In this document: in pieces, positions 1 through 11,491 of the stretch
Layout: each line of letters opens with the position of its first letter
Position numbering within the stretch: position 1 is the first letter of the stretch
Source: Cephalotus follicularis
Lineage: Eukaryota > Streptophyta > Magnoliopsida > Oxalidales > Cephalotaceae
Length of the DNA stretch: 64,000 nucleotides
Reading direction: 5' to 3'
Assembly (NCBI GenBank): GCA_001972305.1
Contig: BDDD01001949.1
Coordinates: 9,638-73,637 of the forward strand
Program-made: the position numbers and the translations under genes
The notes under the pieces: model-generated
Database searches by the model: none
Told to the model about the DNA's origin: nothing
The model's input: the letters and a program-made list of their open reading frames with translations, nothing else

Positions 1-2111
1 CCAATCACACACATCGTCCATATGAATGCACACCCTCCATCCTAATTGATCTTTGGTAAAGAAAAAGTTATTTTCGAGGATGGTGTGAGGGTGGGATGGC
101 GTGCTAAGCTTGTGCGTGAAATGGGACAGATCGTCCCATTGAACTTCCAAAATCGAATCAACATCCCCATCGTCCAACCAACTCAATATGTCCTTTTGTG
201 TGGCCTCCAATTCCTCGAACTCTCTCAGGCATTCCATGAAGTTGTTCTCAAAATCTTCGCCAAAGTACGTTTGGTCAGGCGTAGCGAGTTTGTGTGTGTA
301 ATGGGATAGATGATCCCAGTCACTATCCGATGTTGGCTCATTGAGCTTACTTTCTAACCATTCTAACGCTTCCTCATTTTCTATCCTTTTGTTTAACTTC
401 CTCAATCTCGAATTCCCTCTTGAAATTGTGATCAAAGTCGATATTAAAATATGAATCAATGGTATCAGGAATCGAGCGAATCACGTAGACATCATCAAAG
501 TCAGATTGATGCTTTCCCAAACGAAAGATGTTAAAGTCCATTGACGACTTTCCAAAACTCAACTTCATGAGACCATTTCGACAATTGATCAATGCATTAC
601 TTGTGGCCAAGAATGGTCTACCAAGGATAACTGGAATTTAATCTTTTATATTCACAACAGGCTGGGTATCTAATACGAAAAAGCCGACAGGAAAGAAAAA
701 CTCACCAACCTTTATCAAAACATCCTCAATTTTCCCTCTTGGTACTTTTACCGACCTATCAGCTAATTGCAAAGTCGTATTGGTCGGGCGCAACTCTCCT
801 ATGCAATTTCGTGGTGGTCGGGAGCAACTCTCCTAAACCTAGTTGCTCAAAAACTTCCGAAGGTAAAAAATTCACACTTGCTCCTAAATCGAGCAAGGCA
901 TGATCGATTTTGGTGTTACCAATAACACAAGAGATTGTCGGGCAGCCAGGATCTTTATACTTTCTCGTCGTGGGTTGCGAAAACATTGCACTAATGTTGG
1001 CTGCCAAGAAAGCCTTTTTGGGAGTCTGAAGGATCCTCTTTTTTGTGCATAAGTCTTTTAGGACTTTTGCGTAAGAGGGCACCTGTTCAATAGCTTCAAG
1101 CAATGGTATATTGATTTGAACTTGTTTAAATGTATTGATGATCTTTTCCATTGCTGGGGCTTTCGTATTTTTCTCTAATCTCTTCGGAAAAGGAACTGGG
1201 GGATCAAATGAACGCTTGGGTATTTCCATTAATTGTTCCTTTTCCTCTTTTTCTTTCTCTTCCCTAACTTCTTCTTGCACGTCTAAATTGGTTGGTTGCG
1301 CAAAGGAGTCAACCAACTGTTCTTTTGATTTTCTATGTGCAAATGACTCAACCAACTCCTCGCTCAAATTTTCTATTTTATCCGCTGGTTGGTACTCACT
1401 TCCACTTCGCAAGACAAATGCTTGATCGGATGGTCCGGAAGAAGATGAGCATTGCGGATTAGATTGCGGTTGGATACGATCGGGCTGAATCATACTCGTC
1501 CTAGGATTCGGTTCGGGTTGGGAAGGCATTTTCCCTTTTTCTCTTGTATGCACCGCAGATGCTAGCTGAGAGATTTGCTTTTCTAGGTTGTGCTGACTAG
1601 TCATCACAGTGCTCATAAGAAGCTCCAAGCTCTTCTCTAAAGATGACATCCTCGACGTATCTTCCCTTTGGTTCAACAATCCAGGTGATTGTTGATTTTG
1701 GAATTGATTTTGAGGGAAGGATGGTTGAATAGTGTTCGAATTTTGAGAAAACCTTTGATAAGTCTGCTGTGGAGCAGACTGGCTAGGAAAGTTTGAAGGT
1801 TGTCCCAAAAAGTGTGGAGGTGGGGCACCAACGCTAGAAGGCTGCCCAAAAAAGCTAGATTGTCCTCGCATGTTTTGGCCCTGACTCCATGAGAAGTATG
1901 GATGATTTCGCCAACCCGGATTGTAAGTGTTACTATACGGGTTGTATTGGTTCATTGCGGACACATTCTCATGAGTATATTGGCTGTCAATATATTTTTG
2001 GCATTCTTCAAAAACATGGTATGGGGACTGACACCAAGAACACATAGGGTTACTTTGATTGATTTGATTGACTTGTGAGGAACCCCTAATAAGTGACTCT
2101 AATCTAGTCAC
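1..2111 (-). pseudogene. Athila-type gag-protease remnant
   Basis: This is the internal part of a Ty3/gypsy element of the Athila/Tat group, read on the minus strand and leaving the window on the left. The stretch 2111-759 is open and holds a CCHC knuckle near its start (CSWCQSPYHVFEEC), the NPGWRNHPYFSW signature common in Athila-type Gag, a long Gln/Ser-rich region, an acidic EEKEKEEKE segment and a retroviral-type aspartic protease core (LLDLGASVNFLP). The frame then breaks near 759. An in-frame TAA lies close to 639-641, and the protein resumes at 610-374 with a typical protease-to-RT linker (LATSNALINCRNGLMKLSFG). The N-terminal capsid domain expected between the primer site and the knuckle is absent, so an internal deletion is likely. 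It is non-functional. The family assignment rests on motif recognition; reverse transcriptase lies outside the window. Confidence 0.85.
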
Positions 2112-2552
2112 GAGACTGTCTAACTGTGCCTCTTTAGCAACTGCTCCTTCTATAACGTACCCTTTGAGAATTTGTTGTTAAAGCTTATGCAATTCCCTAA
2201 TTAAACTAAGCTAACGAAAACACAAAGGTCAATGCAAGAAACCTAATTTATCTACGTTAGAAAATTGTTAAAGTTTATGCAAATGAAGTTAAATGTTTGT
2301 TAAAAATTATGCTGAACCTATTTATCTAAGTTAGAATTGTTAGAAAAACACAAAAACAGAAAATAAAAACAAAATAATAATAAAAATAATAAAAATAAAA
2401 ATTAACGTAGAGCACACACTAATAAACTAATTATTCTAACTAACACAAATCAAAGCAGAAAAAATCACAGAATAAAACAAACCAGTTTTTTTTTTAATTC
2501 TAAACTAAATACTACGAATCAGTTAAATAAATTTAAACTAATTTAAACGTTT
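2112..2552 (-). other. Athila-type untranslated leader, no gene
   Basis: AT-rich stretch between the primer binding site and the first recognisable gag codon. I see no reading frame of note. It is only about 440 bp long, so the leader plus the N-terminal gag domain have been shortened. Confidence 0.6.
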
Positions 2553-2569
2553 CCCCGGCAACGGCGCCA
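2553..2569 (-). other. Primer binding site, tRNA-Asp type
   Basis: On the minus strand this reads TGGCGCCGTTGCCGGGG, the complement of the 3' end of plant tRNA-Asp and the usual primer site of Athila-type elements. It sits six bases inside the adjoining LTR, as expected for a 5' LTR on the minus strand. Confidence 0.92.
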
Positions 2570-2575
2570 AAAACT

Positions 2576-3670
2576 TGTTCACGTAAAAAGAATGTTTTAA
2601 AATTTATAGCCGCAAGTGCACGGATCATGCAGTAACGGGTCGAACGCAGGGAAACGTAAACTAGTTGTAATTTATCCAACCTAGGCGAAGTATACCAATT
2701 TTGAGATAAACTATTGAAAACTACTCCTAATTATGCAAAAATAATAAAATAATTGAAAACAGGAAAGAAATAAATAAAATAAAATAACGGACTAAAATAA
2801 AATAATTGAAAAGAACACGTGCAAATTAAAACTAATTAAAACAATAAATAAAACTCAAGAAAATATATAATTAAAAAGCGGTTTAGGGTATAGAAACTCA
2901 CCGTAGATTGTATTGAACAATTTCCATGTAATTGAATGATCATACCTTGGTAATCAACGCAGCTAGGTCTATACGGAGTGTGGCATTGCTGACAAGACGT
3001 ATGAGTAGTCATGCTAGGTCTATACGAAGTGTGGATTTTAATCAGACAAGACGTATGAGTAGTCATGCTAGGTCTATACGAAGTGTGTTCGTAGCGACAA
3101 ATCGTATGAGTAGACTCCGTTGAATTAAGCTCCATTTATTCACCAACTTTCAGCTTCACCGACAAGATGAGTGTGGATTTTAATCAGACAAACAAAGTGT
3201 GTGCGAAGGCAGAAATATTGAAGAACAAATAAAATATTCAAGGGTTTTTTATTGATGGAATTGAAACAATAACAATCTAGGCTTTGTTCTAACCCAAAAC
3301 CTTGAGAAACTAGCTACAAAACATAATAAAACTAAACTAAGGAGGGAGGTGGCTACTTCCACAGACTCTCTGCCCTATTTGGCTGAAATAACATTGTTTA
3401 TATACTACACAATTGATCAAAAACGGAAATAAAGTAATCCTAGTTACAAAATATGGAAAAAATCTAAACTTTCTATTTCTGCTGAATTTGTCCATTCTTC
3501 AATCTTTACTCTTTAAATCTCCAATTTGCACACTTTTGAGTAGTATTCTTGCACTTTGATCCTTTGGCACTTATATCTAAAAATCAATATAACACAACCA
3601 AAGTAGTCTATTCCAAGCATAAAAATATCACAAATAATGTATTAAAAACAACACATTTTTATGCTAAACA
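2576..3670 (-). mobile_element. Athila-type 5' LTR
   Basis: A 1095-bp LTR in minus orientation, delimited by TG at 2576 and CA at 3669-3670 on the plus strand. The boundary is confirmed by the primer site next to it and by a related solo LTR at 35343-36687 with matching ends (TGTTCACG and GCTAAACA). The minus-strand TATA-like GTATATAAAC is near 3399-3410. The matching 3' LTR lies left of the window, so only the right target-site flank (GTTAT, 3671-3675) is visible. This copy lacks the GTCGAC arrays seen in its relative. Confidence 0.88.
2961..3117. repeat. Three-copy tandem repeat in Athila-type LTR
   Basis: The block GCTAGGTCTATACGAAGTGT followed by a CGTATGAGTAG half occurs three times with a period of about 55 bp. 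The related LTR at 35343-36687 has a shorter, more diverged version (about 35800-35900). It is non-coding. Confidence 0.8.
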
Positions 3671-3803
3671 GTTATACTGTTGCACGATAACATACTATTA
3701 TGTTGTTGCATTACATGGCACATCATTATATCTGTTGCATCCCATTGCATCGCATAATGTATTACCTACACGACCAGTGGTCGCTGACCCATTCTCGCAA
3801 TGG
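3671..3803 (+). mobile_element. Family D LTR, left piece
   Basis: Left part of an LTR in plus orientation. It joins to 32583-32941 once element B and one copy of its target duplication are removed. Its right end contains GACCCATTCTCGCAATGGG, which is similar to the minus-strand D2 copy at 52208-52569. Its own left end was cut off by the Athila-type insertion at 3670. Confidence 0.7.
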
Positions 3804-5492
3804 GTCAGTGTCACGCCCCATTTCCACAATCGACCCAGATGTCATGGAAATCAACACATATTCAGCTTATAAGAAAAATACGAAAAATTTAAAACTTTCC
3901 AATTTATATATAATCATTGTGAAAGCATATAAACATAAGTTGAATGAAGTACGTAACATACATCTCATACTGTTGGAATTGGGTGTCCCTGCAAGCGATG
4001 AGAGGCTACATGTACACTCTGATTCAACGTTCTTAGTTCCAGTTATGTTCTATGTGCAAATTTATTTATATTAGAAAGAATATATGGCTCATCCCAACCA
4101 ACCAAATGGAACAGAATAATTATTCTTAATTAACTGTATGCCATAAATTGCCCTGTCACATCAAAGGGATGGATCTCTTGCCAGGGAAACCATGAGATTG
4201 AGATCCTTATTCCCTGTGACTAAACTTGTTCCAATTCATAGGTTATAGAACCGTGGTAAAGGCTTGCCACATTACGCTTGCTCCCAAGGAGGGAGGATGG
4301 ATCATCTCATGGACCATTCGGTATTATCCTAAAGCTAATGTGGGGTGCGGCGCGGTTGCATTATGCTGAATAGACCTACCAATAGGATCCTTATTTGGAT
4401 AGTCTATACCCATGTCAATAGGGGTTCCAATGGTCTCGGTAGTGTATAGTCTATGGTGACTAGTAGGTCCACGCCTAAGATGTTCCTTTGACTTGAGTGG
4501 CTAGCATGTATTGTGTGGTGACTGCTTGACTTTGATTTTTGCCTTCCCCAACACTAGCCACGTGTTGGCAAAAGGCTTGTCTTTGGGTCTTGTGGAAGCT
4601 GCATTAAGATGTATGAGCGAGCACGCAACAAGGAATCGTCAAACCAGGGCAGAGGGTGACCAGCTCTATTTATTTATGTACGTTGCAGACTTAAAATCCT
4701 GATCAGGTTATAGACGGACCAGAGACTGGGTAGTTTCCATGGGAGGTCTATCATAGTCTCAATGCGATCATAGATATTTAGTATCACGGATAAATCTAGG
4801 GGTGACATTCATCCGAACTGTAGACCGTTGATCGGAGCTAAGTATGAGGAGGGAAACACTACGCATATGCCGATGATTGGATAAAGTGACTGGCTATTCG
4901 GTCCCTGATTGATAGACGTGGTAACACACGGATCCGAGGGGTGCCTGGAAATCACACTGGGGCTATTCTAATAGTTGGTGACTATTAAAGTAGTCGTACC
5001 AGATGACGGGGTGCTCTGGGAATTTATCATCATAATGGAGATCAACAGGCTTTCGATGTTGGAAACCTGGCAAGGGTTCCTGGTCGATTTGGTCCTAGGA
5101 CGCAAGTGTGTATAATTTTAATTTTTCAAAAACACCAAGACTAAAAGTCATGGTCCAAACTTACATCTTAGTACCAAATTGAAAAGCCTAGGATCTCCGT
5201 TTAATTAACAATCGAACCAAAAACAAAAACAAGCATGCACAAAAAGATAAACCGAACACACACCGGTAAAGATAAAAGTAAGAGCAAAGCAATCATACCA
5301 ACGTTGGAGGCTCCACCACTTTGAGGCTACACGCTTGAAGTAGCAAAATCCGGTCACCGGTAACACCGTCGGTTTTCGGATAGTCCACTTTTTGTCCGAT
5401 CGTGACACCAACGGACTCCAAAAAAACAACACTATCCATTTCTGGCGGAGACACTCCAGGAACCGCGCCGGAATATGATGGCCAGAGGCGGC

Positions 5493-5520
5493 GACTCACT
5501 GAGTTCGGACTCAGTGAGTC
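5493..5520. repeat. 12-bp inverted repeat in LTR L
   Basis: Perfect arms GACTCACTGAGT and ACTCAGTGAGTC separated by four bases (TCGG). The same arms with another 4-base spacer occur in L2 at 8614-8641. GACTC/GAGTC words recur through the following 300 bp. Confidence 0.9.
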
Positions 5521-6221
5521 TTGGTCAACTCGTCATTGACCGGCCTTGACATATGTGGACTCCAACACCCCGACGAACATGCTGGTGGCTGAGACTCGGC
5601 GAGACTCGTCCAGGAATGCCAAGAACGGTCGCCGGGGAGTCACCGGGTTGACTCGCCGTTCATCATCAGCTGCCGCCAAGCCACCAAACGGCTCAACGAC
5701 ACCAGCCCGACACACCCCAACCCAAGACTCACCGTGACTCAGCGCGAAACGCCAAGTCACAGTAGGCGGATGTGTCAACTCGCCCAATTCACTCACCACG
5801 CACAAACACCGGCCAAAACCACCGGAAAACGCAAAACAAAGGTCAAGATAGGTAGAGCCAAAGGTTGGCTCCTCCTACCAGGGACCAAAGGCGGCGGAAA
5901 GAGACGCCGGCAGTGGGAGACGGCAGAAACACGATCTACCACCACAGAGAGAAAGAGGGAGAAAGAAGGGAGAAAATGGGAGAGAGAGGAGAGAAGGCTT
6001 ACCAGGAAAGGTCGCTCGCCTTCTCACGGCCACCGGCGCGAAGCGCCGGCTTCTCCTTCGGTCGGATCGCGCCCCTTTGCAGTTACGCTTCTCTACTGCC
6101 CAAAACGCACGAGTTATGCGTTAAAGAAGAAGAAAAAGGAGAGATGGGAGAGATAGGTGGGAGAGAGTGTGAGAGAGATTAAGAGAGAGATTTTAAAAAA
6201 CATTTTTGACTTAATGAATAA

Positions 6222-6241
6222 GTCTCTCTCTCTCTCTCTCT
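6222..6241. repeat. CT dinucleotide microsatellite
   Basis: An uninterrupted TC/CT run inside solo LTR L, followed by further pyrimidine-rich sequence up to about 6310. No gene is associated. Confidence 0.95.
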
Positions 6242-8613
6242 TATTTCTCTTTTCTCCTTTAATTAAAATCACTCCCAGTTTTAATTTTGTTTCTCCTTTC
6301 TCCTTTAATTAAAATCTCTTTCAATTTTAATTTTGTTCCTCCCACATGTTTAATAATTCTCTCAATTAATTAAACATGTTTCTCTCTTTAATTCATTTAA
6401 TTAAAATTAAATCATGCTCCGGCTTCAAATCTCTTTATGTATCAAGATGACAATTAGTGGAACGAAAAACAAACCACTAATGTCAAAATAATATATACAA
6501 GTTAAAACCTAGATTTACCACCAAGGGAGCATGTGTGCAGCATGTGTCAATTTTCCAATAATCGGGTGGGACCGAAAGCCGGGTGGATTTCTGATACGAT
6601 GATAAATTTCCCAGAACATCCTGAAGTTCTAGTACGACTATCCAGCTAATAGTCCCGGTATGATCTATAATCACCCCCGGATCCGCGGACCAAAAAGTAC
6701 CACGTCTATCATTCGTTAACCGGTTCCCCAGTACTTTATCACTACCATCGGTTTGCGTGTCGCATATCATTCATCATCTCGGCTCTGACCGTGGACTAGG
6801 GTTTGGATAAATGTCACCCCTAGGAAAAACCACGATAACTATAATTCTATGAACGCACTGAGACTATGGGAGATATCCCCGGAAACCTATTGTTCCCAAT
6901 CTCCTAGTGCCTGGCCAGGACTTTAAGTCTTAAACGGTCACAGATGTTCCTATAACCCTCAACACGGGTGTGACGATCCCATCTTGCGAACTCGCCCACA
7001 CATCTCAATGCAGCTCCCACAAGGCCCAAAGACAACCCTTTTGCCAGCACGTGGCTAGTGCTGGGGAAGGCAAAAATCAAAGCCAAGCAGTTACTACACA
7101 ACATATGCCAGCCGCTCAGGTCTAATGATACAACGTAAATCACATGTGATCTACTAGTCACCTTTGACTAAGCACTACCGCGACAATAGGAACTCTATTG
7201 ACAGAGGTGTTGACTCTCCAAATAGATAACCTATGGTGGGTCAGTTCAGTGTCGTGCCTCTGCACGTACCCCGCATCAGCTTTAGGGTAAAACCCAAATG
7301 GCTATGAGATTATCCATCCTCCTTTACCATTCAGAGCAAGCATAATACGACAAGTCTTTGCGGTTCATCAATTGCCCTAAGAAAGTGAACCTATGACTTG
7401 GAACTTTTGTCAAAAGGGAGTAAGGATCTCATTCTCATAACCTCTTAGGCACGAGATCCAACCCTTTACGGATGGGGCACAATATGTGTATTCTGTTGAC
7501 ATGGTGATCATCTGATCCGTTGAAACGGTTTGGGATAATACATATAGCAAGATGCCAATATTTTATTTAAAATGCACAATAAAACATGAATGGAACTAAG
7601 AATGTACGATTCAAGAGTGTGTCATATGTCAACAACATATGTCTGCAGCCTTCTCGTGGCTCTCAGGGACACCCTAATCTAACATTCAGGTCCCGCCCGA
7701 TTATTGGAAAGGTGACGCATGCTGCACACATGCTCGCTTGGTGGTAAATCTAGTTTTTTAACTAGTATATATTAATTAGACATTTGTGGTTTGTTCCTCT
7801 CTCAATATTTTGCCTTATTGATATATTAAGTGATTTAAATGTCAGAGCATGATTTAATTTTATTAGATCAAATTAATTGAAGAGAGAGTCTTTAATTAAT
7901 TGGGAGAGAAACAAATTAAATTAAAAAGGGATTTTAGTTGAATAAGGAGAAAAGCAATTTTAAAACTTAAGAAAATTTTGTCTTTAGAATAGAGACAAAT
8001 TGCTTCAGCGCATGGGCGCGTTTTGGGAACAAAGAGCACACATGGAGTCGCAGCGAGCAAGAGGCGGTATGACCGGAGAAGACGCCGACGCTTTGCGCCG
8101 ATGGCCGGCATGAGGTGTCCATTCATCCCTGGTAAGTCTCTCCTCCTCTTTCTCCCATTTTCTCCTCTTATGTCTCCCCATTTTCTCCCTTGCGGCAGTG
8201 ACGCGTTTTTGTCGTCACGCCTGCCCTGGCTTCTCTTCCACCGCCGATGATCAATGTGCGTGGAGCCAAATCGATGGCTCTAACCATTTTGATCTTCCCT
8301 TTGTGTTTTCTGGTCATTTGGCCGGAGTTTGTGTTATGTGAGTCAATTCTGCTGAGTTGACGCATCGGCCGCTGTGACTTGGAGTTCTGGCCCGAGTCAT
8401 GGCGAGTCTATGGTGTATGTGTGATGAGGTGAAGGAGTTAAGGCGTTTGGTGGCTTGGTGACCGGTGATGGTGAACGGCGAGCCAACTCAGTGACTCGCC
8501 ACTGGCCATTCTCAGCGTTCCAGGCCGAGTCTCGCCAAGTCTCGGCCACCGGTGTGTAGATCGGGTGTTAGGCGTCCATATATTTCAAGGTCAGTCAATG
8601 GCGAGTTGATCGA

Positions 8614-8641
8614 GACTCACTGAGTCTGAACTCAGTGAGTC
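8614..8641. repeat. 12-bp inverted repeat in LTR L2
   Basis: Arms GACTCACTGAGT and ACTCAGTGAGTC with spacer CTGA. It is the counterpart of 5493-5520; arms conserved, spacer not. Confidence 0.9.
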
Positions 8642-9548
8642 AACACCACTGTTCGTCGTGTTCCGGTGTGATTCCCGGCTAGTCTCGGCCAGATATAGGT
8701 AGAGAAGATTTTTTGGAGTCCAGTGGTGTCAAGATCGGACCTAACATGGACTGTCCAAAATCCGGTGATGGTACCAGTGACCTGCTGTTGCTACTGCCAG
8801 CATGTAGCTGCAAAGTGGTCGAGCCTCCAATATTGGTATGGTCGCTTCCCTTTTGTTTTATGTTTTCCACTGTGCTTACATTTTATGTTTTTGCGTGCAT
8901 GGTTGATTTCGTAATTGTTCGATTGAACATTAAACGGAGATCCGAGGCATATTGATTTGGTACTAAGATGTCAGTGTGAACCTTGACTTGCTGTCTTGGT
9001 GTTTTTTGAAAAATTAAAATTATACACACTAGCGTCCTAGGAGCAAATCCACTGGGAACCCTTGCCAGGTTTCCAACACATACTACATGTTACCAAGTCG
9101 TTTAATCATAAATACAATAATCATCGTTAATTGCCCTCAAAACGGAGCAAGAACTAAATTAGTCAGTACATAACTCCATTAAACATTTCTCAAAAGAAAG
9201 TACAACTTAAACTCCTCTTCGTTTTCCCCCACGCTCAACGATGTCGATCAACTGTATCAATATGAAATTTATAGGGTTAGCCGAATCCACTAGCTAAGTA
9301 GGAAAAATATAAATGCATTTTGGTGTCAACGATAATAAATGTCATGTAATGAATGCATTGTGATGCAATACATAATATACACTACATATATATGTATATC
9401 GATCAATATATGAGCAACCATGCCAAGTGGCTACATCAACACAATCCGTCAATCATGTCACAAAGGACCAATCAATCCAATTAACTGTACGCAATGCGTA
9501 ATAGAGTTCGATATCCAGCACTCGTAGGCTGGTAGTATCTCATATGGA

Positions 9549-9683
9549 TGCTAACCGTCCAAGGCTAGGAAAGCGCGTAGGCTAACCGACACGTATGCTG
9601 GGAAAGCTTGATCAAACAAATAATGCTAACTGTCCAAGGCTAGGAAAGCGTGTAGGCTAACCGACACATAGGCTGGGAAAGCT
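9549..9683. repeat. Tandem duplication in B 3' LTR
   Basis: Two copies of about 60-75 bp, each beginning GCTAACYGTCCAAGGCTAGG and containing CGTGTAGGCTAACCGACAC or a variant. The B 5' LTR has one copy (about 26197-26258), so the duplication arose after or during insertion. Confidence 0.8.
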
Positions 9684-10188
9684 CAAGGTGTGGTGTCCCT
9701 AGCTATCTCCTGGCCTCTAGGCAACAACCTGCCATTAGCGTAAGTGACAACCTCCGTCACCGCACTAACATCGTAACAATCACAATCAATCAATCAATTC
9801 AGTTCCCAGTAATTTAAATGCTCATAAATGCTTGGAATCATATACTTGTTTGGATATATATATAATAAATCCTTTCCAAAATTCATCACCAAGTAGTTTA
9901 CGTGCCATAAAATACTTGTCAAACATATTTATTCAAAATATATAACAATCTTTTGAAATCGCGTTTCAATCCATTGAAATATAATATTTCATGTCAAATA
10001 ATGATTTGTAGTAAAATCATGTATGCACTTTTTCCAAAATGATAAAACATTTTAGAATCAATCAATAATCCAATCGACAATTCAATCTGTAACAATTATG
10101 TAAGCAAACATATGCTCAAGATGCAAACAAGCTCTTTTCGTGTCAACGTGTACCATTTGGCATCAATGTTCATAACGGTCACTTAAGC

Positions 10189-10530
10189 GTCGCCATTTAA
10201 CTCTTAGCGTTGACGTTTATGTCCCTGAAGCGTCGGCGCTTCAACCCTTAGCGTCAACGCTTAAACCAGAAGTCTTACACATCGACATTCATCTCTTCAG
10301 GAGTCGACGCATTAAGGTATGGATCCTTAAGCGTCAGCGCTTTACTTCTGGCGTCGACGCTTTGAGGTAGGAACCTTAGGCGTCGACGCTTCACGCGTCC
10401 ATTTCCATGCAAAATGAATCAGGGCATCGATGTTTCCTTTAAGAGTCAACGTTTCTCGCGAAACTAGTGTTCATTCTCTGCATAACAGTCCAAAGCGTCG
10501 ACGCTTTTCCTTTAAGCATCGACGGTTAAA
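10189..10530. repeat. GTCGAC box array, B 3' LTR downstream array
   Basis: At least nine boxes related to AAGCGTCGACGCTT, with hexamer cores starting at 10189, 10209, 10232, 10253, 10281, 10303, 10333, 10353 and 10382. Gaps are 20-23 or 28-30 bp, and more diverged boxes follow to about 10530. It lies downstream of the TATA box in minus orientation. Confidence 0.85.
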
Positions 10531-10877
10531 GAAGACCAAAACATCGTCTTCTTCAACACGTCTCAAAACCATTGGTAATCAAACCAAATCATACATGCAA
10601 TTCAATCCAATATCATTCCGAGACAGCATGCATGGCATGTTAACTATTCATAGCAACCATACCATCAATCACACACTCTAAAATCCATAATAACCATGCA
10701 TTTCATCAATGATCATTTACTATTTTTGAACTCAAAATCGCATGTATATGATCCCTACCTTAGATTCCAAGTTAGGAATCGTAGTCCACCTCCACAAGGT
10801 TCACCGACCATTAGCTTTGAGTTCCCAGGTCCAGCGTAGTGGCTCCAAGTTCGAGCTTCCAAGTCCCAAGCTTCAAG

Positions 10878-10885
10878 CTTTTATA
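10878..10885 (-). promoter_or_regulatory. TATA box, B 3' LTR
   Basis: The minus strand reads GGTATAAAAGC. The same element is conserved in the B 5' LTR at 31827-31834, so this is the likely LTR promoter. Confidence 0.65.
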
Positions 10886-11293
10886 CCAGTCCAACAATGG
10901 AGAAAGTGGTTCTCTCTCTCTTTTCCTTTTCCTTTCCTATTTTCTCTTCTGTTTCTTTCTCTCTATGCTCTCTGCATTTTCTTTCTCTCTTTCTTTCCTT
11001 TGTCTTTCTTTTCTTTCTTTCCCTGGTGCCAGTTTGGAGAAGGGAGTGGCGTATTTTAATGGTGTTTCTCTCTCTCTCTCTTCTCACCTGTGCACATGCA
11101 TGCGCCAGGCCTCTTTCCCTTTCTCTCCCTTCTCACCTGCCGCATGACACACACTTGTCGTACAGGCTAGGGACCATGGAGGCATGTCGAACATGCTATC
11201 TCTGGCCTGATAAGGTGTCCAACAGTGACCTACACCTGCCCCTCACACGTTTTGCAGACAGCGTTTCAATTCTATCTATCGTTGACTTTAAGC

Positions 11294-11440
11294 GTCGCCG
11301 ATCATACCATTGGCGTCGACGCTGAACCCTTTGTACGCATTAGGGTCAACGCTATCTCTTAGCGTTGATGCTTTTAAGGCAAAACCTTTAGAGCACATTT
11401 TGTTTACATGGGCATCAGCGCTTTGATTCAAGGCATCGGT
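11294..11440. repeat. GTCGAC box array, B 3' LTR U3 array
   Basis: Box cores at 11294, 11315, 11345, 11364, 11413 and 11434, with spacings mostly near 20 bp or multiples. The 5' LTR counterpart is about 32230-32420. Confidence 0.75.
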
Positions 11441-11448
11441 GAATTACA

Positions 11449-11462
11449 ATCCCACCTCCTTC
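11449..11462 (-). other. Polypurine tract of chromovirus B
   Basis: The minus strand reads GAAGGAGGTGGGAT directly before the LTR start TGTAAT. Second-strand priming site; equivalent to the tracts of A and I. Confidence 0.8.
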
Positions 11463-11491
11463 AAAGAATTCATGATCAAATTTTAACATTT

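Larger units (their letters stand above)
5057..7684 (-). mobile_element. Solo LTR L, inverted inside L2
   Basis: A 2628-bp solo LTR in minus orientation, starting TGTTAGATTAGGG (minus strand, from 7684) and ending GGTTTCCAACA at 5057. It is the same family as the surrounding L2: 5057 to about 6570 matches the reverse complement of 9078-7690, and 6571-7684 matches that of 3971-5056. The flanks are TTCGA (5052-5056) and TTCAG (7685-7689). The uninterrupted sequence at the equivalent point in L itself is TTCGG, so each target copy differs by one G-to-A change. Confidence 0.88.
3971..9078 (+). mobile_element. Solo LTR L2, interrupted
   Basis: A solo LTR of about 2.5 kb in plus orientation (3971-5056 plus 7690-9078). 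It starts TGTTGGAATT and ends TTTCCAACA, giving an 8-bp inverted terminus TGTTGGAA. It is flanked by the perfect duplication CATAC (3966-3970, 9079-9083) inside B's 3' LTR. Its middle is split by an inverted copy of the same LTR family. No gag or pol is present. Short open frames inside are not convincing. The superfamily of its parent element cannot be told from the LTR alone. Confidence 0.9.
3809..11448 (-). mobile_element. Chromovirus B 3' LTR, interrupted
   Basis: Made of 3809-3970 and 9084-11448; the middle is solo LTR L2 plus one target copy. On the plus strand it begins TGTCACGCCCC, the complement of the usual chromovirus LTR end. Compared with the 5' LTR (25563-32577) it lacks about 120 bp next to the polypurine tract and has a tandem duplication at 9549-9683. 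It contains two GTCGAC arrays and a TATA box at 10878-10885. Confidence 0.88.

Noticed and set aside
2553..2569. tRNA-Asp gene
   Set aside because: Only the 3' tRNA segment is matched, in the position and orientation of a primer binding site; no other tRNA arms are present.
4511..4702. Small conserved protein in LTR L2 and L
   Set aside because: The similar frame at 7161-6904 follows from overall LTR similarity. Differences include replacement changes, frames start and stop at different places, and no known domain is visible.
5533..6182. Overlapping frames in GC-rich part of LTR L
   Set aside because: Several overlapping frames on both strands, Arg/Lys-rich low complexity, and no conservation of start or stop in L2.
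3971..9078. Long-terminal-inverted-repeat DNA transposon
   Set aside because: The inverted pieces occur in the order P, Q, rc(P), rc(Q), not as a simple hairpin. TG/CA ends, 5-bp target duplications and the inner breakpoints fit an inverted solo LTR inside another copy of the same LTR.
10742..11325. Hydrophobic Ser/Leu/Phe-rich frames in B LTR
   Set aside because: They come from CT-rich LTR leader sequence opposite the minus-strand promoter, with the same composition in 31766-32300; overlapping frames in several phases argue against a gene.
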